From assembly GCF_000014185.1 (NCBI RefSeq), contig NC_008148.1:2150001-2214000 (forward strand): a DNA stretch of 64,000 bases, in the 5' to 3' direction. Position numbers and translations under genes: made by a program. Below the pieces are notes generated by a model, which worked only from the letters and a program-made list of their open reading frames with translations, did not search any database and was not told the origin of the DNA. Origin of the DNA: Rubrobacter xylanophilus DSM 9941 (GTDB lineage Bacteria; Actinomycetota; Rubrobacteria; Rubrobacterales; Rubrobacteraceae). Below, in pieces: positions 53,379 to 60,531 of this stretch. How positions within the stretch are numbered: position 1 is the stretch's first letter; every line of letters begins with the position of its first letter.

Positions 53379-54709
53379 GCTCTCTCCACCTCCACCCTGA
53401 GCACCTTCTCCGTCGTCTCGCGCACGCGAAAGTCCTCCCCGAGCTCCCCGAGGAAGACCCAGGCCACCCTCCCCTCCGGATCGACGACGACCGGCGTCCT
53501 CCTCCGCAGATCCTTGGGCACCTTGCGGTCCATCATCGCGCGCATCACCTTCTTGGTTCCGCCGAGGCCCAGTGGACGAATGGTATCCCCTTCCCGCACC
53601 GTGCGCACCCGGTAGGGCCCGCGCCCGGCGTCGAGGTAGGCGACCTCCGGCCTGCGGGCGTCCTCGGGGTCCATACCCTCCACCTCGTCCGCCCGCACGC
53701 GCCAGCCGGCGAAACGGAGGCTCTCGCCCGCGACCAGCGGCCGCTCCCCGGCCTCTCCCTCCTCGCGCCGGTAGAGGACGAGCCGCTCCCCGAAGCGCGC
53801 CGCGGCCACCACCCCACCCGGAAGGTCGAGCAGCCGGGTCCCGCCGCCCCCCCGCGCCAGCTCCAGCACGGCCTCGACGAGCCTCCGGGGCAGCGGGGGG
53901 GCCTCCGGCGCGACCGCGGCGTAGGCCCGGCGCACGGCGTAGCGCCGCAGCGCGGGCGGCAGGCCGTCGAGCTCCGCGACGGACATCCCCGCCTCGCCCC
54001 CCTCCTCGCGCACCACCCCGGCGGCGAGCTCCTCGAGCGCGGCGAGGTCCTCCCGGAGCAGGGCCGCGGCGCGGGCCATGTTGCGCACCGCCCCGGGGTG
54101 AAGCTCCTCCAGCACGGGCATGACCTCCAGCCGCACCCGGTTACGGGCGTACTTGGGCAGGAGGTTGGTGGAGTCCACCCGGTAGCCCTGCCCGAGCGCC
54201 TCCAGATACCCCAGGATCTCCGCCCGCGTCCGCTCGATGAGCGGCCGGCAGACCCTCCCCCTCACCGGCGGGATCCCGGAGAGCCCGCGCAGCCCGCTCC
54301 CCCGCGCCAGGTTCAAAAGCAGCGTCTCGGCCACGTCGTCCGCGTTGTGCCCGACGGCCACGGCGCTGGCCCCGAGGCGGCCGGCGACCTCCCCGGCGAT
54401 CCGGTAGCGCTCCCGGCGGGCCCTCTCCTGAAGCCCGGCCCTCCCCTCCAGCCGGAGGCTGCGCACCTCGCAGCGCAGCCCGAGCCCCCTGCACAGCTCC
54501 CTCACGAACTCGGCGTCCCCGCGGGACTCCTCGCCCCGCAAGCCGTGGTCCACGTGCAGCACCGCGGGCTCGTACCCCAGCCCTACCAGCGCCCGCAGCA
54601 GGGCGACCGAGTCCGGGCCGCCGGAGACGAGCGCCAGCGGCCGGGAGAGGTCCATGCCGTAGCGCCGCACGGTCTCGAGAACGGCCTCCTGAAAAGCCCC
54701 GGGCTCCAT
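53375..54709 (-). CDS. tilS: tRNA(Ile)-lysidine synthetase
   Basis: 444 aa N-type ATP pyrophosphatase that converts C34 of tRNA-Ile(CAU) to lysidine. PP-loop ALVSGGPDSVALLRALVGLG (about residues 25-45), VGHNADDVAETLLLNLARGS, then a C-terminal substrate-binding domain (VREGDTIRPLGLGGTKKVMR). TAAACT lies 9 bp before the ATG without a clear ribosome-binding site. Confidence 0.95.
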   Translation of the reverse strand: MEPGAFQEAVLETVRRYGMDLSRPLALVSGGPDSVALLRALVGLGYEPAVLHVDHGLRGEESRGDAEFVRELCRGLGLRCEVRSLRLEGRAGLQERARRERYRIAGEVAGRLGASAVAVGHNADDVAETLLLNLARGSGLRGLSGIPPVRGRVCRPLIERTRAEILGYLEALGQGYRVDSTNLLPKYARNRVRLEVMPVLEELHPGAVRNMARAAALLREDLAALEELAAGVVREEGGEAGMSVAELDGLPPALRRYAVRRAYAAVAPEAPPLPRRLVEAVLELARGGGGTRLLDLPGGVVAAARFGERLVLYRREEGEAGERPLVAGESLRFAGWRVRADEVEGMDPEDARRPEVAYLDAGRGPYRVRTVREGDTIRPLGLGGTKKVMRAMMDRKVPKDLRRRTPVVVDPEGRVAWVFLGELGEDFRVRETTEKVLRVEVERA

Positions 54710-54718
54710 CCCGCAAAG

Positions 54719-54724
54719 AGTTTA
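54719..54724 (-). promoter_or_regulatory. -10-like element directly before tilS
   Basis: TAAACT on the minus strand, 9 bases before the tilS ATG; no matching -35. It overlaps the divergent promoter region of the subtilase gene. Confidence 0.35.
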
Positions 54725-54729
54725 AGCCC

Positions 54730-54758
54730 TTGCGCGCGGCCCCGCGGCCCCTTAACAT
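54730..54758 (+). promoter_or_regulatory. Possible promoter of the subtilase gene
   Basis: TTGCGC (54730-54735), 17-bp spacer, TAACAT (54753-54758). A moderate match, 59 bp before the ATG at 54818. Confidence 0.4.
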
Positions 54759-54797
54759 GCTGCGCGTAACGCTTTCTCTTCGGAGGGGGGCTCAACG

Positions 54798-54821
54798 GTG
54801 CGAACGGAGACGCTTCCATGA
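54798..54821 (+). CDS. Putative 7-residue leader peptide overlapping the subtilase start
   Basis: GTG CGA ACG GAG ACG CTT CCA TGA, encoding MRTETLP, with a strong GGAGGGGGG site 7 bases upstream. Its TGA overlaps the subtilase ATG (ATGA). Such a uORF could couple translation to the subtilase, which also has its own GGAG 8 bp before the ATG (inside this uORF). It could be chance. Confidence 0.3.
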   Translation: MRTETLP

Positions 54822-56065
54822 GAGGACGGCCGGCCGTCCGCCGCTCCGCGCTTCAGGCATGCGCGGGGCTTGCGGCCTGCCTGCTCGCGCTGCTCCTGCT
54901 GCCGGCGGCGGGCCGCGGCGAGCCGGAGGGGGAGGTCGACGCGCTCCCCGGCGGGGCGCGCTACGTCGCCGGCGAGCTCCTGGTCGTCTACAGGTCGGCG
55001 CCCGGGCTGGAGCGGGCGCTCGAGGCGACCGGCGGCAGGGTAAAGGAGGAGCTCCCCGCCTCCGACGCCCGGCTCGTGGTCTTCCCGGCCGTCCGGGAGA
55101 AGCCCTCGGAGGCCCTCAGGGAGCGGCTGCTCAGGGAGAAGAAGAGGGCCCTGGAGCAGAGCCCGGCCGTGGAGGCGGTGAGCTTCAACTACCTGCGCGA
55201 GCCCCTCGCGAACCCGAACGACCGCTACTTCGGCCGCCAGTGGGGGCTCCGCAAGATCCGGGCCCCCCTCGCCTGGAGCAGGGCGCGGGGCGGCGGGGCG
55301 CGCGTCGCCGTGCTCGACAGCGGCGTGGCCGCCGGCCACCCCGACCTGCGCGGGAAGATCGCCGGCCGCTACAACACCGACACCCGCACCAGCTCGGCGG
55401 GCGACCAGTACGGGCACGGGACCCACGTGGCCGGGATAGCCGCGGCCTCCACGAACAACCGGATCGGGGTGGCGGGGACCTGCCCGGGGTGCCGGCTGCT
55501 GGCGGTCAAGCTGGACGGGGACGGCCTGATCACGACGACGGACCTGGTGCGCGGGATCAACTGGGCAATCGGCCGCCGCGCGGACGTAATAAACCTCTCC
55601 CTGGGGGGCGGCGGCTTCAGCCGCCCCGAGGCCGACGCGATCGCGAAGGCCTGGAACCGGGGCGCGGTGGTCGTAGCGGCCGCGGGCAACGAGCGCTCCA
55701 GCAGGCGGACCTACCCTGCGGCCTACCCGCAGGTCATCGCCGTCTCGGCCACCACCCGGAGCGACGCCCGGGCCCGGTACTCCAACTACGGCGGCTGGGT
55801 GGACGTCGCGGCCCCGGGCGGCACCTCCGGCACCGGCGGGATCTACTCGACCCTCCCCGGCGGCCGCTACGGCTACCTGAGCGGCACCAGCATGGCCGCG
55901 CCGTTCGTCTCCGGCGTCGCCGGGCTGCTCGCCGGGCAGGATCTCGCGAACAGCCAGATCCGGCGCCGCATACAGTCCACCGCCGCGGACCTCGGCCCTC
56001 GCGGCCGCGACCCCTACTACGGCCACGGCCGGTTGGACGCCGCCGCCGCGGTGGGAGCCGCCTAG
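54818..56065 (+). CDS. Secreted S8 family serine peptidase (subtilase)
   Basis: 415 aa. Signal peptide (about 1-35: basic start, then a Leu/Ala-rich core CLLALLLLPAAG), a fervidolysin/I9-like propeptide (about 45-125, YVAGELLVVYRSAPGLERAL), and a catalytic domain with Asp167 (VAVLDSGVAAGHPDL), His200 (YGHGTHVAG), oxyanion Asn291 (AAAGNE) and Ser358 (LSGTSMAAPF). No C-terminal anchor, so it is probably released. First plus-strand gene after 54 kb of minus-strand genes. Substrate unknown. Confidence 0.93.
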   Translation: MRGRPAVRRSALQACAGLAACLLALLLLPAAGRGEPEGEVDALPGGARYVAGELLVVYRSAPGLERALEATGGRVKEELPASDARLVVFPAVREKPSEALRERLLREKKRALEQSPAVEAVSFNYLREPLANPNDRYFGRQWGLRKIRAPLAWSRARGGGARVAVLDSGVAAGHPDLRGKIAGRYNTDTRTSSAGDQYGHGTHVAGIAAASTNNRIGVAGTCPGCRLLAVKLDGDGLITTTDLVRGINWAIGRRADVINLSLGGGGFSRPEADAIAKAWNRGAVVVAAAGNERSSRRTYPAAYPQVIAVSATTRSDARARYSNYGGWVDVAAPGGTSGTGGIYSTLPGGRYGYLSGTSMAAPFVSGVAGLLAGQDLANSQIRRRIQSTAADLGPRGRDPYYGHGRLDAAAAVGAA

Positions 56066-56252
56066 AAGAAGAGGGCCCGGCCCCGGGAAATCCGGATGCT
56101 TCTCTGCTAATAATGGAGGGAGGGCCGGACCGGGCATGGGAGGGGGGACGAAGATGCGGCCGGTCCGGCTTCACCCAATGGGTACCAGCCGGTCCTGGTA
56201 GTTGCGTTAACTGCCGGAGAAGCCCCCGTTAAGCCTTCTTAAGTACGTCGGC
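56066..56252. other. Intergenic region after the subtilase
   Basis: About 190 bp with several G/C-rich short inverted repeats (for example GGGCCCGGCCCCGGG near 56075) but no T-run on the plus strand, so a subtilase terminator is not clear. I see no gene here. Confidence 0.4.
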
Positions 56253-56282
56253 AAAAAGAGGCCCGGCTCTCTGGCCGGGCCT
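56253..56282 (-). terminator. Terminator after tRNA-fMet
   Basis: 9-bp stem (AGGCCCGGC / GCCGGGCCT) with a 6-nt loop followed on the minus strand by CTTTTTG, 5 bp after the tRNA 3' end. Confidence 0.85.
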
Positions 56283-56287
56283 TCCAG

Positions 56288-56361
<74 letters not shown>

Positions 56362-56378
56362 TCGCTTTTGCGGTGCAG

Positions 56379-56406
56379 AGTTTAGCACGCGGAGGAGATT
56401 TGTAAA
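56379..56406 (-). promoter_or_regulatory. Promoter of tRNA-fMet
   Basis: TTTACA (56401-56406), 16-bp spacer, TAAACT (56379-56384) on the minus strand, 18 bp before the tRNA. Confidence 0.65.
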
Positions 56407-56427
56407 GGGCGGGTTGCACGTGATACG

Positions 56428-56823
56428 GTGCAGCCCAAGATGACGGATTTGCTCCTGACGCTGGTTCTGCTGGGCGCCGCCGCGGCGCTCCTCTCGGCCT
56501 TCGGCGCGCTGCGCGCCTGGCTCGGGTTTCGCCGGGCCCGCGGGGAGCTCCAGGGACGCCTGCTGGAGGAGGTCTCCGCCCTCGCCGGGCGGGCCGGGGA
56601 GCTGGAGCGCAGCCTCGGGGAGCTGGAGGAGCGGGCGGCGCGGCTGCCGGTACGGCTGTCCGAGCTGCAGGAGAGCCTCTCCACCCTGCGCCTGCTCTCC
56701 GGGGCCCTCGCGGCCTCCCTGCGGCAGCTGCGCCGGGCGCTCTCCCCCTCCGGCCTGAAGGCCGGGGCCTCCGGATACCTGTCCGCGCTGGCCGGGCGCG
56801 CCGTGAACAGGAGGGCCGGCTAG
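56428..56823 (+). CDS. Unknown small membrane-anchored coiled-coil protein
   Basis: 131 aa from a GTG (an ATG 4 codons later is also possible; no clear ribosome-binding site). One N-terminal transmembrane helix (about residues 7-30, LLLTLVLLGAAAALLSAFGA), then a long Leu/Glu/Arg-rich amphipathic stretch (about 40-105, e.g. RAGELERSLGELEERAARLP) that looks like a coiled coil. I do not recognise a family. The layout resembles DUF948-type general stress proteins, but similarity is compositional only. The next gene begins one base after its stop. Confidence 0.6.
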   Translation: MQPKMTDLLLTLVLLGAAAALLSAFGALRAWLGFRRARGELQGRLLEEVSALAGRAGELERSLGELEERAARLPVRLSELQESLSTLRLLSGALAASLRQLRRALSPSGLKAGASGYLSALAGRAVNRRAG

Positions 56824-56824
56824 G

Positions 56825-57010
56825 ATGCCCCACGAACCCGCACGCCCCGCGGAGCCCGCCGCGCAGGAGGAGGAGAAGAACCCCACGCCGCCGGGCAGTG
56901 AGCCCGTCGGCCGCGAGGAGTGCGAGGTGTGCGGGGCCCGGATGCTCGGGCTCCACTGCAAGCTGGTGTGCCCCCGCTGCGGGTTCCGCAGGGACTGCTC
57001 GGACCCTTGA
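56825..57010 (+). CDS. Small zinc-ribbon protein of unknown function
   Basis: 61 aa. A disordered Pro/Glu-rich N-terminus (1-30) is followed by CEVCGARMLGLHCKLVCPRC and GFRRDCSD: two CxxC knuckles plus two further Cys, a rubredoxin-like zinc ribbon. The start codon follows the upstream stop by one base, so the two small genes are probably cotranscribed. Function unknown. Confidence 0.6.
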   Translation: MPHEPARPAEPAAQEEEKNPTPPGSEPVGREECEVCGARMLGLHCKLVCPRCGFRRDCSDP

Positions 57011-57023
57011 GGGAGGCGCGGTT

Positions 57024-57447
57024 TTGCGCGTGCGCCCCGCCACGGAGGAGGACGCCGCAGGGCTGCTGGCGCTGCGCCGCCGGTTGGACGCGGGGACCGG
57101 CTTCATGCTCCTGGAGCCCGACGAGCGCACCGCCACCGTGGAGGGGGAGCGCGAGCAGCTCCGGCGCTTCACCGCCGCGGGAAACCGGGCGGTCCTCGTG
57201 GCCTAGGACGGGGGGAGGCTGGTCGGGCCGGTCGAGGTGCTCGGCGTGCTCCCGGAGCACGCCGAGCACGAGCCGGGCGGCGCGGAATCTCGCGCCTGGA
57301 GCTCACCGTGATGCGGCACGACCGGGCCGCGATCCACCTGGCTTCGAGACGGAGGGCGCGCGCCGGAGGGCGCTGCTGGTCGGCGGCTCCCCCGTGGACG
57401 AGCTCTACATGGCGAAGCTCCTGGAGCCGGGCGAGGCCCCTACCTGA
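57024..57447 (+). pseudogene. GNAT-family N-acetyltransferase, decayed
   Basis: Remnants of one acetyltransferase in all three plus frames: frame 1 from a TTG with GGGAGG upstream (LRVRPATEEDAAGLLALRRR to FTAAGNRAVLVA, then TAG at 57204-57206 where family members continue with an acidic residue, then DGGRLVGPVEV); a second frame LELTVMRHDRAAIHLA (about 57296-57345); a third frame GFETEGARRRALLVGGSPVD and ELYMAKLLEPGEAPT to the TGA at 57447. The acetyl-CoA-binding Q/RxxGxG/A segment is missing, replaced by a palindrome. Confidence 0.8.
57237..57269. repeat. 33-nt perfect palindrome inside the GNAT pseudogene
   Basis: GTGCTCGGCGTGCTCC, one C, then its exact complement. 16-bp arms with a 1-nt centre. 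It sits exactly where the acetyl-CoA-binding region of the decayed gene should be. Confidence 0.9.
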
Positions 57448-58138
57448 GCACGGTCTCGTCGCCGCGGACGACCTCGACGGCGTCCGGGTCGACGTGGAAG
57501 ACCCGGACCCGCACGGTGGAGGCGGCCAGCAGCAGCCCCAGCAGCCCGCCCTGCAGATCCTGCGGCCGCGCCGGCTCCACCCAGCCCACCTCCGCGTGGG
57601 AGAGGTCGGCGTCGGTGGTGACGAAGCGCTGCAGCAGCAGGCTGAGCGGCACCCGCAGCGCGAACGCCAGCGCGAGGCCCGCCACCATGAGCAGGTAGAG
57701 CCACGCACCGCCCAGGTACAGCCCCGCGCCGAGGGCCGCGAGGAAGAAGACGGCGGCCAGCAGGTTGGCCGCCACTATGGTGGTCCCGCAGTTGCGGTGC
57801 ACCGCGAGCCCCCTCTCCCCCGCCCGCAGGCGGCGCAGCGCCTCGCGGGCCGCACCGTCCACCTCCTCCAGCGAGCGAACCCCCTGCACGAAGAAGCCTT
57901 CTTCCGTGGAGAAGCCGTTGAACCTGCGCCCGGGCTCGCGCTCCATCAGCACCGCTATCGTCGCGTGCTCCAGCGCGTGGTTGCGCCGCAGGATCCTGTT
58001 GCCGAACATCGCGGCGAGCTGCCGCGGGTACACGAACAGACTGCCCAGCGCCTGCAGCGAGAAGATTATGGGCAGCACAAACAGCGTGAAGACCACAAAG
58101 AGCGCAACCAGAAACAAAAACACCAGAGCCACGTCCAA
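57440..58138 (-). CDS. Conserved membrane protein (DUF6391-like)
   Basis: 232 aa from a TTG at 58138 (start uncertain). Hydrophobic N-terminus (about 3-30), then a conserved soluble segment GNRILRRNHALEHATIAVL, and HRNCGTTIVAANLLAAVFFL leading into a second membrane hairpin (about 120-165); a hydrophilic tail (170-232) ends HVDPDAVEVVRGDETVLR. The His-x4-His and HRxCGT motifs look like a possible metal or catalytic site, as in the DUF6391 family as I recall it. Function unknown. TATAAT at 58176-58181 may be its -10. Confidence 0.7.
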   Translation of the reverse strand: MDVALVFLFLVALFVVFTLFVLPIIFSLQALGSLFVYPRQLAAMFGNRILRRNHALEHATIAVLMEREPGRRFNGFSTEEGFFVQGVRSLEEVDGAAREALRRLRAGERGLAVHRNCGTTIVAANLLAAVFFLAALGAGLYLGGAWLYLLMVAGLALAFALRVPLSLLLQRFVTTDADLSHAEVGWVEPARPQDLQGGLLGLLLAASTVRVRVFHVDPDAVEVVRGDETVLR

Positions 58139-58235
58139 AACCTCGCCCTATATATATTCTCCTGTCTCACCGGAGATTATACGCGCCGCAGAGGGCCTGC
58201 AGGGCCCCTCACGGACATCGGCGCGCAAAGAGAAC

Positions 58236-58277
58236 GCCTTGAGGGCCGCGCCATAGAAGAGGCGCGGCCCTCAAGGC
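58236..58277 (-). terminator. Terminator after the small surface protein gene
   Basis: 17-bp perfect stem (GCCTTGAGGGCCGCGCC and its complement) with an 8-nt loop, followed on the minus strand by GTTCTCTTT. It starts 30 bp after the stop at 58308. Confidence 0.8.
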
Positions 58278-58307
58278 GCAGAACGCGATATGGCCTTCCC
58301 CGCCCTT

Positions 58308-58547
58308 TCAGCCCCTGCGCCGCAGGATGGCGTAGGTCAGGATGCCCGAGCCCAGGATCAGGGCGGCCGCGGGTATCAGGATGCCGGGACCGCCGCTCGG
58401 TGCCAGAGGCCCGGCCGCCCCCGCCCCGGAGACGGTGGTCTCCTCCATCATGGTCTCCTGCGCCAGGGCACCAGAGGCCAGAAGCAGGGCCAGCACCAGG
58501 GTGAGGCACACCAGATATACAGCCTTCCTCAATAGCGCCCCGTTCAT
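58308..58547 (-). CDS. Small secreted/anchored protein with sortase-signal-like tail
   Basis: 79 aa from the ATG at 58547 with GGAGGAGA 3-4 bases upstream. Signal peptide KAVYLVCLTLVLALLLASGA (cleavage near ALA-QE), a short acidic/Met/Thr segment (about 30-45), then LAPSGGPG, a hydrophobic helix (GILIPAAALILGSGILTYAI) and a final LRRRG. This copies the layout of an LPxTG cell-wall sorting signal with a degenerate motif, LAPSG. No sortase gene lies in the window. Function unknown. Confidence 0.75.
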   Translation of the reverse strand: MNGALLRKAVYLVCLTLVLALLLASGALAQETMMEETTVSGAGAAGPLAPSGGPGILIPAAALILGSGILTYAILRRRG

Positions 58548-58633
58548 CCGTCTCCTCCTTTGCTCTTCAGCTCCTCTTCGCGTCTGGTCGGCCAAGCCGC
58601 TCTCACCCATCCGCCCATTACCCGCACAGCGGG

Positions 58634-58683
58634 TTCTTGAAACCACAGTATACAAGTTTGAAAGCTCCGGATCTAGTTTGAAA
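58634..58683 (-). promoter_or_regulatory. Regularly spaced TTTCAA(A) repeats upstream of the small surface protein gene
   Basis: Two exact copies of AGTTTGAAA (plus strand) start at 58655 and 58675, 20 bp apart, and a weaker third copy (TTCTTGAAA) is at 58634, 21 bp away. TATACT (minus strand) lies between the second and third copies at about 58647-58652. Spacing of two helical turns on one face suggests an operator for a regulator. Confidence 0.45.
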
Positions 58684-58686
58684 TCC

Positions 58687-58710
58687 CCCGAAGGTTTGTT
58701 TTTCTTCGGG
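58687..58710 (-). terminator. Hairpin after the reductase-like gene
   Basis: 7-bp stem (CCCGAAG / CTTCGGG) with a 10-nt loop, 12 bp after the stop at 58723, followed by GGGATTTC on the minus strand. Moderate terminator candidate. Confidence 0.5.
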
Positions 58711-58722
58711 AAGGGCGCGGCC

Positions 58723-59355
58723 TCAGAGCAGGGGAACCTCGCCCGGAGCCTCGAGGCCGTGGAGCAGCCCGAGGGCCCCCAGCGCCACCCGCCGGTGCAG
58801 CTCGCGGTCGCCGGGGGGGCCCAAGGGCATGTTGTACGGGAAGGGCACCCGGGCGACCCTCGGCGCCTCGACGCCGTCCTCCATGGAGAGGGTGACGGTG
58901 GGAAGCCCGCTCTCCTCCAGGATGCTGCTCACCAGCTCCACGGACCGGTGGCACAGCGGGCAGGAGGGGGTGAGCAGCACGGCGTCGGCGCCGTCGGCGA
59001 GGAGCTTCCGGGCGACCTCGGGGGCGGTGTCCTCCTCGAGGGGCCCGTGGTCGTGGATCGCCCCCATAAAGCTGAAGTGCCGGGGAGAGAGCCCGCCGAC
59101 CCTCCCCTCGGAGACGAGCCGCCGGGCGGTCCACAGCGGGAAGACGGCGTCGAGATCCCCCTCCCGCCCCGGCGCGTGGTAGGCGTGGGTCCAGGTGAGC
59201 TCCCCGGCGTCGGATGGGATCTCCCGGTAGGAGCAGTCCCCGAGCGGGTCGTCGATGTCGAAGGGGGGCTGCCCGGGGAGGTGCACACCCCCGGTGGTCA
59301 CCAGCGCCAGCCGGCAGCGCTCCAGGGGCTTTCTCGGGCGGACGAAGGGCACCAT
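58723..59355 (-). CDS. Glycine/sarcosine/betaine reductase component B-like protein
   Basis: 210 aa from the ATG at 59355 overlapping the ychF stop (ATGA). The sequence PRKPLERCRLALVTTGGVHL, FDIDDPLGDCSYREIPSDAG and DAVLLTPSCPLCHRSVELVS resembles the short 'selenoprotein B glycine/betaine/D-proline reductase family' proteins widespread in aerobes, which lack selenocysteine; here CPLC takes the redox position. The reaction is unknown. A large in-frame extension upstream overlaps ychF and is not coding. Confidence 0.7.
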   Translation of the reverse strand: MVPFVRPRKPLERCRLALVTTGGVHLPGQPPFDIDDPLGDCSYREIPSDAGELTWTHAYHAPGREGDLDAVFPLWTARRLVSEGRVGGLSPRHFSFMGAIHDHGPLEEDTAPEVARKLLADGADAVLLTPSCPLCHRSVELVSSILEESGLPTVTLSMEDGVEAPRVARVPFPYNMPLGPPGDRELHRRVALGALGLLHGLEAPGEVPLL

Positions 59356-60437
59356 CACGCGTTGAAGCGGACCAGCAGCACGTCGCCGTCGCGCATCACG
59401 TAGTCCCGGCCCTCCCGCCGGACCTTCGCCTCCTCGCGGGCCCTGGCCCACGAGCCCGCCGCCACGATGTCCTCCCAGCGCCCGACCTCCGCGGCCACGA
59501 AGCCGCGCTCCATGTCGGTGTGTATCCGGCCGGCCGCCTCGCGCGCGGTGGCGCCCTCGCGCACCGTCCAGGCCCGGCACTCCCTCTCGTTGAAGGTGAA
59601 GAACGTGATCAGGCCGAGCAGCCGGTACGCCGCCCGCACGAACTCCTCGAAGCCGGACTCCTCGACCCCGAGCACCCCCAGGTACTCGCGGGCCTCCTCT
59701 GCGGGCAGCTCGGCGAGCTCGGCGGCGAGCCGGGCGCACAGCCGCACCGCCCCCGCCCCCTCCCGCCCGGCGAGCTCCTCCACCGCCGCGCTGTAGGCGT
59801 TGCCCGCGGCCAGCGACCCCTCGTCCACGTTGGCCACGTACAGCGTCGGCTTGGCCGTAAGCAGCGTGCGGAGCACCTCCGAGACCTCCCCGGGCTCCGG
59901 GAAGGTGCGGGCCTGCCCTCCCTTCGCGAGGTGGTCCCGCAGCCGCTCCAGCGCCGCCGCCTCCGCCCGGCGCTTCGGGTCCCCGCTCTTGGCGGCCCGG
60001 GAGGCCTGCTCCAGACGCCGCTCCACGGTCGCCAGGTCCGCGAGCAGAAGCTCGGCGTTCACCGTCTCCGCGTCCCCCACCGGGTCTATCCCCCCGTGCA
60101 CGTGGGCGACGTTCTCGTCCTCGAAGCAGCGGACCACGTGGGCCACCGCGTCGCACTCCCGGATGTGCGCCAGAAAGCGGTTGCCGAGCCCCTCGCCCCG
60201 GCTGGCGCCCCGCACCAGCCCCGCGATGTCCACGAACTCCACCGTCGCCGGGACGGCGCGGACGCCCCCCACCGCCTCCGCCAGCCTCTGCAGGCGCCCG
60301 TCCGGCACCGCCGCCACCCCGACGTTCGGGTCGACGGTGGTGAACGGGTAGTTCTGGGCCTCGGCCCCCGCGCGGGTCAGGGCGTTGAACAGGGTGGACT
60401 TGCCGACGTTGGGCAGCCCCACGATGCCGACCTTCAT
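59355..60437 (-). CDS. ychF: Redox-regulated ATPase YchF (OBG family)
   Basis: 360 aa from the ATG at 60437 (an upstream in-frame start would add 9 residues). G1 GLPNVGKST (residues 6-14), NYPFTTVDPNVG, G3 DIAGLVRGASRGEGLGN, the ATP-specific NVDE in place of NKxD, a coiled coil, and the C-terminal TGS domain (FFTFNERECRAWTVREGATA). Binds ribosomes and prefers ATP. TACGAT lies 7 bp before the ATG and no Shine-Dalgarno is seen. Confidence 0.96.
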   Translation of the reverse strand: MKVGIVGLPNVGKSTLFNALTRAGAEAQNYPFTTVDPNVGVAAVPDGRLQRLAEAVGGVRAVPATVEFVDIAGLVRGASRGEGLGNRFLAHIRECDAVAHVVRCFEDENVAHVHGGIDPVGDAETVNAELLLADLATVERRLEQASRAAKSGDPKRRAEAAALERLRDHLAKGGQARTFPEPGEVSEVLRTLLTAKPTLYVANVDEGSLAAGNAYSAAVEELAGREGAGAVRLCARLAAELAELPAEEAREYLGVLGVEESGFEEFVRAAYRLLGLITFFTFNERECRAWTVREGATAREAAGRIHTDMERGFVAAEVGRWEDIVAAGSWARAREEAKVRREGRDYVMRDGDVLLVRFNA

Positions 60438-60444
60438 GGGAGGT

Positions 60445-60450
60445 ATCGTA
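60445..60450 (-). promoter_or_regulatory. -10-like element directly before ychF
   Basis: TACGAT on the minus strand, 7 bases before the ychF ATG; -35 not recognisable. A divergent TAGAAT (plus strand, 60481-60486) may serve the scaffold gene on the other side. Confidence 0.35.
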
Positions 60451-60531
60451 TCAGACGGTAGCATTACGCGGCCGCGGGGTTAGAATCGGGGCCGGAGCAC
60501 CGCGAGGCTTATCACGGAGAGGTTGAGGCTC

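Noticed and set aside
54730-56232. 500-codon open frame overlapping the subtilase in another frame
   Set aside because: The S8 catalytic motifs are all in the 54818 frame; the other frame is Arg/Gly-rich low complexity.
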